DNA of 64,000 nt from Dendrolimus kikuchii (Eukaryota; Arthropoda; Insecta; Lepidoptera; Lasiocampidae). The DNA lies in NCBI GenBank assembly GCA_019925095.2, contig CM034391.1, positions 8,398,551-8,462,550 of the forward strand. Reading direction: 5' to 3'. The position numbers were made by a program, and so were the translations under genes. The stretch's first letter is position 1; every line of letters begins with the position of its first letter. Shown here one piece after another: positions 1 through 11,369 of this stretch. The notes beneath the pieces were generated by a model, which worked only from the letters and a program-made list of their open reading frames with translations, was not told the DNA's origin and made no database searches.

Positions 1-1617
1 ACTTTTGCCATACGTAGGTAAACCTTGAAACATAAATAGAATTTTAAAAAGACTGAATAACCTGTTTTTTCTTGAAGTCATTAAATCTGATGTGGTTATA
101 CATAAAACTCCATAAATATGCAAAAATATTTTAAAATAAAAATACAAAATTCACAGGTATTAAGTGCGGATTTAAATTAATTTTATATATACCTAATAAT
201 AAAACTATACTATAAATAAACCCATAAAAATATATACACAAAAAGAATTTACTATATAAACTACAATCGGCATTTTAAAATGAAGAACGATTTAAAATCA
301 TTAAAACGCAGTGTCAATAATATCCAACGATAGCGATATCCTAAGATAATGTTATAAAAATTTCATTATAAATTAAATGAAAAATATTGACTGAGTATGA
401 AATGAATAAAATAAAATATTCTTTATTCCAATATTGTATAATTAATATGATGGAGGAAATCGAACCTATCAGAAGCATTTTGACGCATTGAATATATAAT
501 AGTATAATGAACTATTAGTAGATCTGCAGAGAATTATATAGATATTTTTCTAACAAACGATAGACAGAAGCAACCCTAGAGAATAAGCATGAAGCTTCGT
601 TTCATAGAAAAAAGTTAGCTACACGATAAGAATTATCATATCGCGTCGGGACTCCATGGTTGGTTCTGTTATCGCCTCATATTCCTCGCTTACGAGGTTT
701 ATTATTAAGCGCAGCGTTTACGATTTCATTAAATCCTGTGACTTGCAGCCAGTTCATGGTAGTGCACATTGCACGTTAAGCAATTAAATTGCTGCTTATG
801 CACGGAACGCGACATACATAAACCTTGCACAAAGTTTCAGAAGCGAACTTTGCTAGGTCAATGAACTCCTGACAGCTGGAGATGTGTGTATTAATGTGAT
901 TAATGTTGATACTAGACAAGGAAGTGGTAATGCTTTTGTTCAGTTATAGACACCGGGTAAATTCCCAAAGGCAAATTCATGCGAAATCAGATATGACATT
1001 CAAATAATATGAATAATATTTACATTGTAAAACTACCAGTAATTTATTATCTATATAAAACCGTGGAAGCATGCTAAGAATGAAAATCGTAATTCTGAAA
1101 AAGCCCATATATCCCATATAAATTCTCTTGCTCTTGGATAATAGACACAGAATAAATTTTAACCAACTTTTTATTATTTAAAACATTAATTTAGAACCAA
1201 TCAGGCAAGATTAAAGAAAATTTGTTCTTTTTTAATTTTATATTTAAACATATTAGAAGTAAATCAATAAATTGCGTTCAATCAATATAAAGCAACGTAT
1301 AATAACAGTTCGTTCGCTATTATTCCTAGTATTATTTTTCTGTGGTAAAATTAACTACACATCATGTTGTCAACAATTGATTGACTTCTTGCTATTTTAA
1401 CAAGAGTATTTAATAATCGTATGTATTAAATATAACTGTGGAGGCTTATCAATAGCTTCTCCTTATCTAGTTTGTAATCTAGTTACTATTATCATAGCTG
1501 TTAGCCACCCAAATATAATAAAATAATGTTCCTGGGGGTATCCACACGGCTTCGGTATTTGATTTAAAAATTAATAAACCATTTAATTTTCTTTGAATGC
1601 TTGTCGACATTATTTAA
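1..1617. other. AT-rich noncoding DNA
   Basis: No gene, repeat family or RNA is recognised in most of this stretch, which is AT-rich and rich in stop codons in all frames. The exception in texture is about 640-910, which has a more even base composition and carries a short palindrome GCAATTAAATTGC near 780. That part is listed separately as a possible conserved noncoding element. Confidence 0.6.
640..910. other. Possible conserved noncoding element
   Basis: This stretch has higher sequence complexity and GC than its surroundings, no open frame and no resemblance to the transposons in the window. It holds homeodomain-type cores (AATTAAATT) next to a repeated TGCAC word. It could be a regulatory element of a neighbouring gene, but only cross-species alignment could show that. 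This is inference from texture alone. Confidence 0.2.
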
Positions 1618-2468
1618 TCTATAATATTATTAAATTCTAAACATGACGTGTCTGTACAATAAAACTATTAAAAAAAAACAACTGGAATAGACTATATAAA
1701 CAATGGCGAAAACGATGCAATTTTTTTAGATTTCTTGTCTGTTTGTTCGGAATTCACGTAGAAACTACTGGGCCGATTTCGATGCGGTTTTCGCTGCTCG
1801 ACAGCTAATTTTTACACTTAACTGTAAATTTAAACTCTGCGCTACTTTTTATCCTAGGAAACCCGCGGGATTTTTCTGGGAATGATTTAAGATGGTCAGA
1901 TATATAGGAACAATTTCCCGCGGCCGGGCGGCTTGTCGTAAAAGGCGACAAAACAACCCAAACCTGGGTGGTAGGGTATTTGCCCGACTGGACGGCTACC
2001 ACCACTGGTCTAGAGTATGCCGTCATAACAACCTTGAGTTGTGTTCCGGCATTAGTGACCGCTGACCAGGTTCCAGTCTCCCTTAATAGAGTAGCAGCGC
2101 ATTTGTAGCACCTTTGGTGTTGCAATTATTCATAGGCGATGGTAACCGCTTTCCATTAAGTGGGCCGTCTGCCTGTCTGCTGAACTCATGCAAAAAAATT
2201 ATAAAATCGAATTACTGTGTGATTCTTTACTGATCGATATCAAATTTATTGTAATAAAATGGGTAATATTTATTATTCCGGGAATCCCGCGGGAATTTTC
2301 TCGGGAGCGGTTTGTAGTTGTTGAGGTGCGTAAAAATTAGCTTATTCCGACACCATTTTCTCTAAAACGATTGTTTACATTGTTTTTTAAATGTTGCGGT
2401 ATTTTGTGTCCCAGGAATCTCGCGGGAATTTCAAGTCAAGCGTAGACGAAGACGCGGGCATAACCTGG
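1618..2468 (+). mobile_element. Non-autonomous Helitron-like element, family B copy 1
   Basis: The 5' end reads TCTATAATATTAT preceded by A, and the 3' end carries a GACGCGGGC segment followed by CTGG, the Helitron CTRR terminus. Two other copies lie at 41845-42404 (minus) and 46270-46776 (plus); they share the 5' end, the ACAACTGGAATAGACTATA block and the repeated CCCGCGGGA segments. This copy is interrupted by the retroposon at 1907-2198. There is no Rep/helicase gene, so it would depend on proteins from elsewhere. The following base is A rather than the expected T, so the right border is less certain. Confidence 0.6.
1907..2198 (+). mobile_element. SINE-like retroposon, family C copy 1
   Basis: This 290-bp unit begins near AGGAAC, runs through GGCGACAAAACAACCCA and GTGTTCCGGCA, and ends TGCTGAACTCATGC plus an A-run. 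Two other copies (30660-30965 and 33391-33676) start and end at the same points, which suggests a defined SINE-like unit rather than random 5' truncations of a longer element. It sits inside Helitron copy 1. No tRNA boxes were found, so the promoter type is unknown; it could instead be the 3' end of an unrecognised LINE. The antisense open frame here is not a gene. Confidence 0.6.
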
Positions 2469-3251
2469 ATAAATAATATAATTTGTCTAAACAAATATTG
2501 ATAGGAGCGACAGCTGATTTATGAGCTAAGAGTGTGCACGTATGTACTATATTCATAGTTCATACACCCTAGTTAAGCCAATAAAGTGTGTTTGCCCTGT
2601 AAAAAAGTCAAAAAGCATTAACAAAAATTTGAAATTACAAGACAAAAATCTATTTGAAGTTTTACGTTTGTAAATAAAATACGTAATTAAATACCAAATT
2701 ACATAATTATTATCAGTTGATACCCAACCCAGTAAAGTTTAAACAAATACATATCAACAATACCATTTATACATCAGTATGGGTATTACATACTAGTGCT
2801 CGATTTATTCCCCTAATAAACAAATCTCCCGTAAGGGTAATGAGTACATGTGTGGAAGTTATGTGTTAAATGGAAATATTGCGTAAAACAATGATAACTG
2901 TAACGGGGTCACCAACCGTTCGTTATTTTAACAATGTTTTCTTTGCCTTTTTATTTACAAACGATAACAGTGTCGACGTAAAGCTACTCGTTTTATTTAT
3001 GATGCATCAATTTGATACTATATCGGATGATATGTAAATATCGAGGCGTATACTCGAACGGTAGTGCACGCGATATCTGAGCAATAATAATAAAATTGAG
3101 CAACAGATACATTTATACTATTATTTACATTGATATGAAAGTGGAGCTGTTACGACATAATTTTACTACATTTACTACGCATTAGGCATCATTTTATACT
3201 CGGGCTATTTTAAATAGTTTCGTTTGTATGAAGTTCGTATTTTAATTCCAT
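2469..3251. other. AT-rich noncoding DNA
   Basis: I see no gene, repeat or RNA here. The sequence is AT-rich with stops in every frame. Confidence 0.6.
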
Positions 3252-3510
3252 GAAAATTATCCTTTTATACGAGATAAAAACTAACCTAGGTTTATTCCCC
3301 TGTACTCGAATACATTTATACAATGTGTATATTTTATGAAAATTCAAGCATTCGATTTCGCTCATATAACCTTGAATAACTTAATAAAACAGTCCTATGT
3401 TTTTATCCGAATTCGATCGTTCGTTCAGCAGTCATTTCAGCAAATGCGGAGTTCTTAAATTCGCGTGTACGTACATTAGTACACGCAAAACTTTGGATTA
3501 GAATATCATC
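3252..3510 (+). repeat. Left member of a 250-bp imperfect direct repeat
   Basis: This begins TTATCCTTTTATACGAGATA and aligns along most of its length with 11094-11345, which begins TTATCCTTATATACGGGATA. Shared later blocks include ACCTTGAATAACTT/AACTTGAATAACTT and TCTTAAAT. The two copies bracket the nested Helitron/copia block. They could be two copies of a dispersed element or a local duplication. Confidence 0.5.
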
Positions 3511-3545
3511 ACAATCCCTATTAATATTATAAATGCGAAAGTAAC

Positions 3546-3546
<1 letters not shown>

Positions 3547-3598
<52 letters not shown>
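3547..3598 (+). repeat. (CTGT)13 microsatellite
   Basis: Thirteen uninterrupted CTGT units lie about 30 bp inside the Helitron 5' end. A CTGT tract at this position is typical of this type of lepidopteran Helitron. The open frame reading TDRQ repeats on the minus strand is a product of this tract, not a gene. Confidence 0.95.
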
Positions 3599-3866
3599 TC
3601 CGTTTTCACGTAAAAACTACTGGACCGATTTGGCTGAAACTCAGTATATATATATTTTCGATGCCGAGAATGAACATAGGATACTTTTTATCCCGGAAAA
3701 TGGGATAGTTTCCGGGATAAAAGTATATTTGTCTTTTTGTTTGTTATCCTTTTATGGAAAGACTATTGGACCGATTTGGCTGAAACTCTGTACATATATA
3801 ATTTGAATACCGAGAGTGCCCAAGGGATACTTTTTATCCCGGATAATGGGATACATTTTGGGATAG

Positions 3867-6325
<2,459 letters not shown>

Positions 6326-6334
6326 CTTCCCCTT
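6326..6334 (-). promoter_or_regulatory. Polypurine tract of the copia element
   Basis: On the minus strand the sequence AAGGGGAAG lies directly before the TGTTG start of the 3' LTR. A purine run at this place primes plus-strand DNA synthesis in LTR retrotransposons. Confidence 0.85.
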
Positions 6335-6499
6335 AAACTGAAATCATTTCAACATAGTATTGTATGAACTATTCTCCAAATCAAAACATAATTATACATA
6401 GTTCATGTTATAACACTACAAGAAACAATAAACACGTATGTGGCATTACATAACTATATATACAATAAAAACTAAACATAGACCTCCTAAAAAAATTTG

Positions 6500-9400
6500 T
6501 CATTCGCGTAAATAATATCCTCTCAAATTAAACTGACCTAAAAACATTGAAAACTTTACTCGCGGTAAAGGCTTTGTCAGAATATCCGCTAACATTTTAT
6601 CAGTTGACATAAACTTAATATTAATCAATTTTTTATTAACAATGTCACGAATAAAATGGTGTCTGACATCAATGTGCTTAGTTCGCGAATGCAACATCGA
6701 ATTCTTACTCAGCTTTTGTGCAGACTGGTTATCATTAAATAAGTTAATAACACAATCTAAATTTAAACATTCCTGTAGAAAAGTGCGTATAAATAAACCT
6801 TCTTTGCATGCATCGGAAAGAGCCATGTATTCGGCCTCAGTACTAGACAATGCGACGGTTTTCTGCTTACGACTTTCCCAACTGATGACTGAATTCCCGA
6901 TTTTATACACATAGCCAGTGTAAGACTTCCGGTCTACTTCACATGACGCCCAGTCCGCGTCTACATAACCACATACTTCAAAGTTACCTTTGTCGTACAC
7001 CAAACGATAATTTGTAGTACCCTTCAGATATCTTAAAACATGTTTAGCTGCCTTCCAGTGGATATCTGAATAACAGTCATTAAATTGACTTAAGAAACCA
7101 ACCGCATGCGCTATGTCGGGTCTAGTACACACAGCGACATACATTAAACAGCCAATAAGATTTCTGTACTCACAATTTTCAAGCTTTGCTTCAGCTTTGG
7201 TAAGCTTCAAGCCAACCTCCATTGGAGTCGAAACAGGTTTGCAGTCAGCCATCTTAAATCTGTTCAAGATCCTAGTTATAAAGCTAGCCTGGTCGAGTGT
7301 GATTTTATTCTTCTGCCTGCAAACTCGCATTCCCAAAAATTCATGTACCTGACCTAAATCTTTTATTTCAAATTCTTCATTTAAACGCTTCTTTATGTCA
7401 TATTTATCAGCATCTGAAGAAGTAAATAAAAGTATGTCATCAACATAAAGTGCTAAAATAGATAATCTACCTTGTAAATTTCTAAAGTATACGCAGGGCT
7501 CCACACTAGACCTTTTAAAACCCATTTTTCCTGTTAATACGGTATTAATTTTATCGTACCAACATTTTGCAGCTTGTTTCAAACCATAAATGGATTTGTT
7601 TAACTTATAAACTTTGTGTTTATTCTCCCCCTTTAAAACAAATCCTTCTGGTTGTTCCATTATAACATTCTCTTTCAAATCTCCGTTCAAGAATGCTGTC
7701 TTGACATCCATTTGGTCAATGTCAAGGTCTTTTATGGCTGCAATGGCAAACAACATCCTAATTGTCGAATGACGTACAACTGGTGCAAAAGTTTCCTGGT
7801 AATCGATACCATATTTTTGCGTGAAACCTTTTGCTACTAAACGCGCCTTATATTTTAATATATTTCCGTTAAGACCACGTTTAATCTTAAAAACCCATTT
7901 GGATCTTACCGGTTTTTGTCCATCTTTCAGATCTGTCAACGTCCAACAATTGTTCTTTGCAAAAGAATCATATTCTTCCTGCATTGCTTCTCGCCAACGA
8001 CCAGCATCCTTACCATTCAATGCTTGTTCCACTGTCAATGGCTCGTCATTATCACAGCATAATGTCATCACCATATTTGCCAATTCAGTGGTATTATTCA
8101 AGCTCACGAAGTTTGAAGAATCCGTATCGTTTAAAGAAGATGACTCTGGAACATATGTTTCATCCGAAGAATCATCGCAACTTACGATCGAGCTCACAGT
8201 CGCATCAGGCTCAAACGATTCATCTCCTCGCTCATCCGACCTGACGATAACTTGGTTACTTCCATTCCCATTTTCATTTATATTATTTACTTCCGAATTA
8301 GAAATAATGTTCATAATATTTGGTGTCAATAATTCATTACATGACGTATTTGACATATCTGTAACATTATTTTTCGAAATAAATTTATTTTCGAAAAAGT
8401 TTACATTTCTAGCCTTTATACAAGTAGGTAGATTTTCCGGATCCATCAACCTATATCCTTTGCTTTCCTCGCAGTATCCAACAAAAATATATCTTTTGGA
8501 TTTGGGATCGAACTTTTTTGTGTTATGCACTAAAGCATAGGCCACACAACCAAACACTCGAAAATGACTTACATCAACCTTTTCGTTAGTCCACTTTTCT
8601 TCTGGTGTTGATCCCATCACTGCTTTTGTAGGCGACCTATTCTTTATGTAAACTGCAGTTTGGACAGCCTCCGCCCAGAAGCGGTTATCCAAACCTGCAT
8701 CCTGCAGCATACACCGGGCTTTTTCAACAATTGTCCTATTAGCTCTTTCACTGACACCATTCTGTTCAGGAGAATATGGAATAGTAGTTTCATGCTTTAT
8801 CCCATGCTCTTTCAAAAAATTCTGAAACTGTTTATTAACATATTCAGTTCCGTTATCGCTCCTTAGAACCTTAATTGTTTTGCCCGTTTGGTTTTCAACC
8901 AAGGATTTAAAAGTTTTAAAATAGGTAAAAACTTCATCCTTCCCTTTTAAAAAATAACAAAAAATCTTCCGAGAAAAATCGTCTATAAAAGTTAAAAAAT
9001 ATCTAGAACCTCCAAAAGACGCTTGTGGCATAGGCCCACATAAGTCTGTATGCACCAAGCCTAATATTTCCTTAGATCGACGTTTTGACTTTTTAGGAAA
9101 AGGTAATCGACATTGCTTACCCAGTACACATGACTCACATGGTTGGTAGGAACCTTCGTCATAATTAATGCCCGTTACCATCCCATTCTTCATGATGTAC
9201 ATGCTTCTGGCATTGAGATGAGCAAGTCGTTTATGCCACGTTTCCCGCGAAGTCTTTTCACTAGGTGCGTTTGCCTCAGAGTCAGCGGCCGATGATGCTT
9301 GACTTGCATCGCTTGAGCACGCATCCGACTGCGCCACTTCAGTCACCTGCGAAGTCAATAGAGTGTCTAAAACAGAAACTTTAGACACGACTCTTTCCGT

Positions 9401-10510
9401 TGCAGCATTACATGTAAAATTATTACAAATATCAAGCTGATAGACATTATTTACATGGGTAGCCGTAGCTATGACCGTTCTACCACTAAGAATTATACAG
9501 CGTTTCTTATTAAATTTAACATTAAAACCTTTCTTAGTTAATGCACTCACGGACAACAGACTTCCTACTAACCTAGGTACATAAAATACATGACTTATCG
9601 TCTTTTCACCAGTTTTTAATTTAACTTTTACTTTACCAACACCGATTGCCGAAAGTTTATCACCGTTTGCCACATTCACTGGCACTGGTTCAATAGGCAG
9701 GAAACTTATGTACAAATCTTTGTTATTTGTCATGTGTGACGTTGCTCCCGAGTCCACGTACCAGGTATTACTATTCAAAGCTACTGACATTGCCGTCAAC
9801 ATGCCTTTGTTTGTAGGCTTTCCTTGGAACGCTTTCTTATTTTTATGTTGTTGTTTAGAGACATTTTGTGGACAATTTTTCTGCACGTGTCCACTCTTAT
9901 GACATTTATAACAAACAACCGTTTTCTTAGCAACCATAGCCGTCACCGTTTCACTACTGCCTGCGCGACGTTGTTCTTCTTGCAGCAACCTCGACTTCAC
10001 CAGCTCGCTTGACAACTTCATGTTGTTATTTTCTAATGTCATTATTAAGGGGTCATAATCGGATGGCAACCCGCTTAATATGATGACTGCAACAAAATCA
10101 TCCTCCAAAGGTGATCCGATTTCGTCCAGCTGTTGCACAATTTCGGTGATTTTGGACAAATATACGTCCATGCAATCGTGCTCATTTCTCTTTATACTAA
10201 AGAGACTTCTCAATAAGCTCAGCCTTCTGCACAATCCTTTGCCTTGGAAAGCTTGTTCTAAGTTATTCCAAGCTTCATGTGCGGTCTTTGCGTTGCGTAC
10301 ATGGCTATATACCGAGCTATTTACCGACAAGCAAATCTTAGCAAGAGCTTTTAGGTCCTTCTTCTCGTCCTTCACTTCCTTCGACTGCACACACTCCCAT
10401 AAATCCTCATGGATAAGTACCATGCGCATCGCAAACTTCCAGTTGTGGTAGTCATTGATACCACTCAGTTTTTCCACAGGAATTGACGAGACTCCACTGC
10501 CGCTAGCCAT
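6500..10510 (-). CDS. Copia-type Gag-Pol polyprotein
   Basis: This single intact frame encodes gag, protease, integrase, reverse transcriptase and RNase H in the Ty1/copia order. The frame is open from 10546, but its first ATG is at 10510 (MASGSGVSS), giving 1,336 residues. Counting from that ATG, the Gag zinc knuckle CYKCHKSGHVQKNC is at about 200-213 and the protease DSGATSH at 253. The integrase His/Cys motif (H426, H431, C458, C461) is followed by catalytic D489, D552 and E588 with a 35-residue spacing. The reverse transcriptase has QMDVKTAFLNG around D935 and YVDD at 1022-1025. RNase H has DADW around 1184 and STEAEY around 1223. No stop or frameshift interrupts it. The product would be processed in a virus-like particle that copies and integrates the element. 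Integrase before RT separates it from Ty3/gypsy. Confidence 0.95.
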   Translation of the reverse strand: MASGSGVSSIPVEKLSGINDYHNWKFAMRMVLIHEDLWECVQSKEVKDEKKDLKALAKICLSVNSSVYSHVRNAKTAHEAWNNLEQAFQGKGLCRRLSLLRSLFSIKRNEHDCMDVYLSKITEIVQQLDEIGSPLEDDFVAVIILSGLPSDYDPLIMTLENNNMKLSSELVKSRLLQEEQRRAGSSETVTAMVAKKTVVCYKCHKSGHVQKNCPQNVSKQQHKNKKAFQGKPTNKGMLTAMSVALNSNTWYVDSGATSHMTNNKDLYISFLPIEPVPVNVANGDKLSAIGVGKVKVKLKTGEKTISHVFYVPRLVGSLLSVSALTKKGFNVKFNKKRCIILSGRTVIATATHVNNVYQLDICNNFTCNAATERVVSKVSVLDTLLTSQVTEVAQSDACSSDASQASSAADSEANAPSEKTSRETWHKRLAHLNARSMYIMKNGMVTGINYDEGSYQPCESCVLGKQCRLPFPKKSKRRSKEILGLVHTDLCGPMPQASFGGSRYFLTFIDDFSRKIFCYFLKGKDEVFTYFKTFKSLVENQTGKTIKVLRSDNGTEYVNKQFQNFLKEHGIKHETTIPYSPEQNGVSERANRTIVEKARCMLQDAGLDNRFWAEAVQTAVYIKNRSPTKAVMGSTPEEKWTNEKVDVSHFRVFGCVAYALVHNTKKFDPKSKRYIFVGYCEESKGYRLMDPENLPTCIKARNVNFFENKFISKNNVTDMSNTSCNELLTPNIMNIISNSEVNNINENGNGSNQVIVRSDERGDESFEPDATVSSIVSCDDSSDETYVPESSSLNDTDSSNFVSLNNTTELANMVMTLCCDNDEPLTVEQALNGKDAGRWREAMQEEYDSFAKNNCWTLTDLKDGQKPVRSKWVFKIKRGLNGNILKYKARLVAKGFTQKYGIDYQETFAPVVRHSTIRMLFAIAAIKDLDIDQMDVKTAFLNGDLKENVIMEQPEGFVLKGENKHKVYKLNKSIYGLKQAAKCWYDKINTVLTGKMGFKRSSVEPCVYFRNLQGRLSILALYVDDILLFTSSDADKYDIKKRLNEEFEIKDLGQVHEFLGMRVCRQKNKITLDQASFITRILNRFKMADCKPVSTPMEVGLKLTKAEAKLENCEYRNLIGCLMYVAVCTRPDIAHAVGFLSQFNDCYSDIHWKAAKHVLRYLKGTTNYRLVYDKGNFEVCGYVDADWASCEVDRKSYTGYVYKIGNSVISWESRKQKTVALSSTEAEYMALSDACKEGLFIRTFLQECLNLDCVINLFNDNQSAQKLSKNSMLHSRTKHIDVRHHFIRDIVNKKLINIKFMSTDKMLADILTKPLPRVKFSMFLGQFNLRGYYLRE

Positions 10511-10599
10511 TGTTTCGTGCGTAGTAATTTCGACGCGAAACTTCAAATATTATATTTTGGCTTTCTTTATACGTATTAATTGTCTGCGCGTGAACCGTT

Positions 10600-10613
10600 C
10601 TGGGCCCATAACC
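10600..10613 (-). promoter_or_regulatory. Primer-binding site matching initiator tRNA-Met anticodon region
   Basis: Directly inside the 5' LTR, the plus strand reads CTGGGCCCATAACC, which equals the anticodon stem-loop region of initiator tRNA-Met. The minus strand is therefore complementary to the middle of that tRNA rather than its 3' end. Drosophila copia is known to prime with a 5' half of this tRNA, so this element probably uses the same half-tRNA mechanism. Confidence 0.85.
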
Positions 10614-10815
10614 TGTTGGTTATGGACCGGGAAATAATACGGCACATATTGTGAATATCAGCAGAGTTTTTATTCTAGACAATCATACACGCATAGCGGA
10701 TACTTAGATACCTAAAAACAACCGACACTGTGACGTTACTATATTATAATGTAGTTTAAATATAGAAGACCCTATGAAAAAGGTTCTTGTTGAAATGACG
10801 AGGTTTATTTCAACA
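10614..10815 (-). repeat. 5' LTR of the copia element
   Basis: This 202-bp LTR is identical to 6124-6325 and should carry the element's promoter and poly(A) signal. On the minus strand it precedes the primer-binding site and the gag-pol frame. Confidence 0.95.
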
Positions 10816-10878
10816 GTCCACTGGGTCCACTGGGTCCACTGGGTCCACTGGGTCCACTGGGTCCACTGGGTCCACTTG
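10816..10878 (+). repeat. Remainder of the 9-bp minisatellite
   Basis: About seven GTCCACTGG units follow the copia element, the first five bases being the target-site duplication. The last unit decays to GTCCACTTG, where the Helitron's unique 3' part resumes with degenerate TTTTGTCA words. The short HWV-repeat open frame here is an artefact. Confidence 0.95.
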
Positions 10879-11063
10879 GACCATGTTATCTATTTTGTCA
10901 TTTTTGTCAAGTTTTGTCATTTATGTAGTTTACATATAGACGAGTGTGGTATAGTTTGCGATATAAAATGAAGTGAATCTTTCGGGGGCAAATACATACA
11001 AATTTAATACAATGTAACCTGTATCACTTGCTTTTTAAACAAGAGATACGCACTAGAGGTTGA

Positions 11064-11082
11064 CCCGCGGCGCAGCCGCGGG
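11064..11082 (+). terminator. Helitron 3' hairpin
   Basis: An 8-bp GC stem with a GCA loop is followed about 10 nt later by CTAG. This hairpin near the CTRR end is the rolling-circle replication terminator expected for Helitrons. Confidence 0.85.
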
Positions 11083-11093
11083 GTAAACTCTAG

Positions 11094-11345
11094 TTATCCT
11101 TATATACGGGATAAAAACTAACCTATGTTCAATACTGTATTCGAAAATAATTAAATCTATACTTTAAATTTTGCTCACATAAACTTGAATAACTTGATAA
11201 AACGGTCTTGTGTTCTTCCCTGATTTTAGGATTCGTATGCACACGTACTTCGGCGAACAAATCTCTTTTACATCCATATGGGACTCAATCTCTTAAATAC
11301 TGTGTTAATTAACGTAATAGTACGTAACGTACGTACGTAAACGTA
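11094..11345 (+). repeat. Right member of a 250-bp imperfect direct repeat
   Basis: This starts at the base after the Helitron end and aligns with 3252-3510. The left copy is separated from the Helitron by only a few bases on its far side, so the whole nested block lies between two related sequences. Confidence 0.5.
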
Positions 11346-11369
11346 AAAAAATATCAATATGTAAACAAA

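Noticed and set aside
3403..3609. Minus-strand frame with TDRQ repeats
   Set aside because: It is only the translation of the CTGT microsatellite.
7821..8540. Plus-strand frame of 239 codons
   Set aside because: It is antisense to the reverse transcriptase and integrase region of the copia frame, with no start context or protein resemblance.
10511..10546. Upstream extension of the copia frame (KFRVEITTHET)
   Set aside because: The extension would start at a TTG codon. The first ATG is at 10510 and gives a typical Gag start.
10774..10971. Frame with HWV repeats
   Set aside because: It runs from the copia LTR through the leftover 9-bp array and has no independent support.
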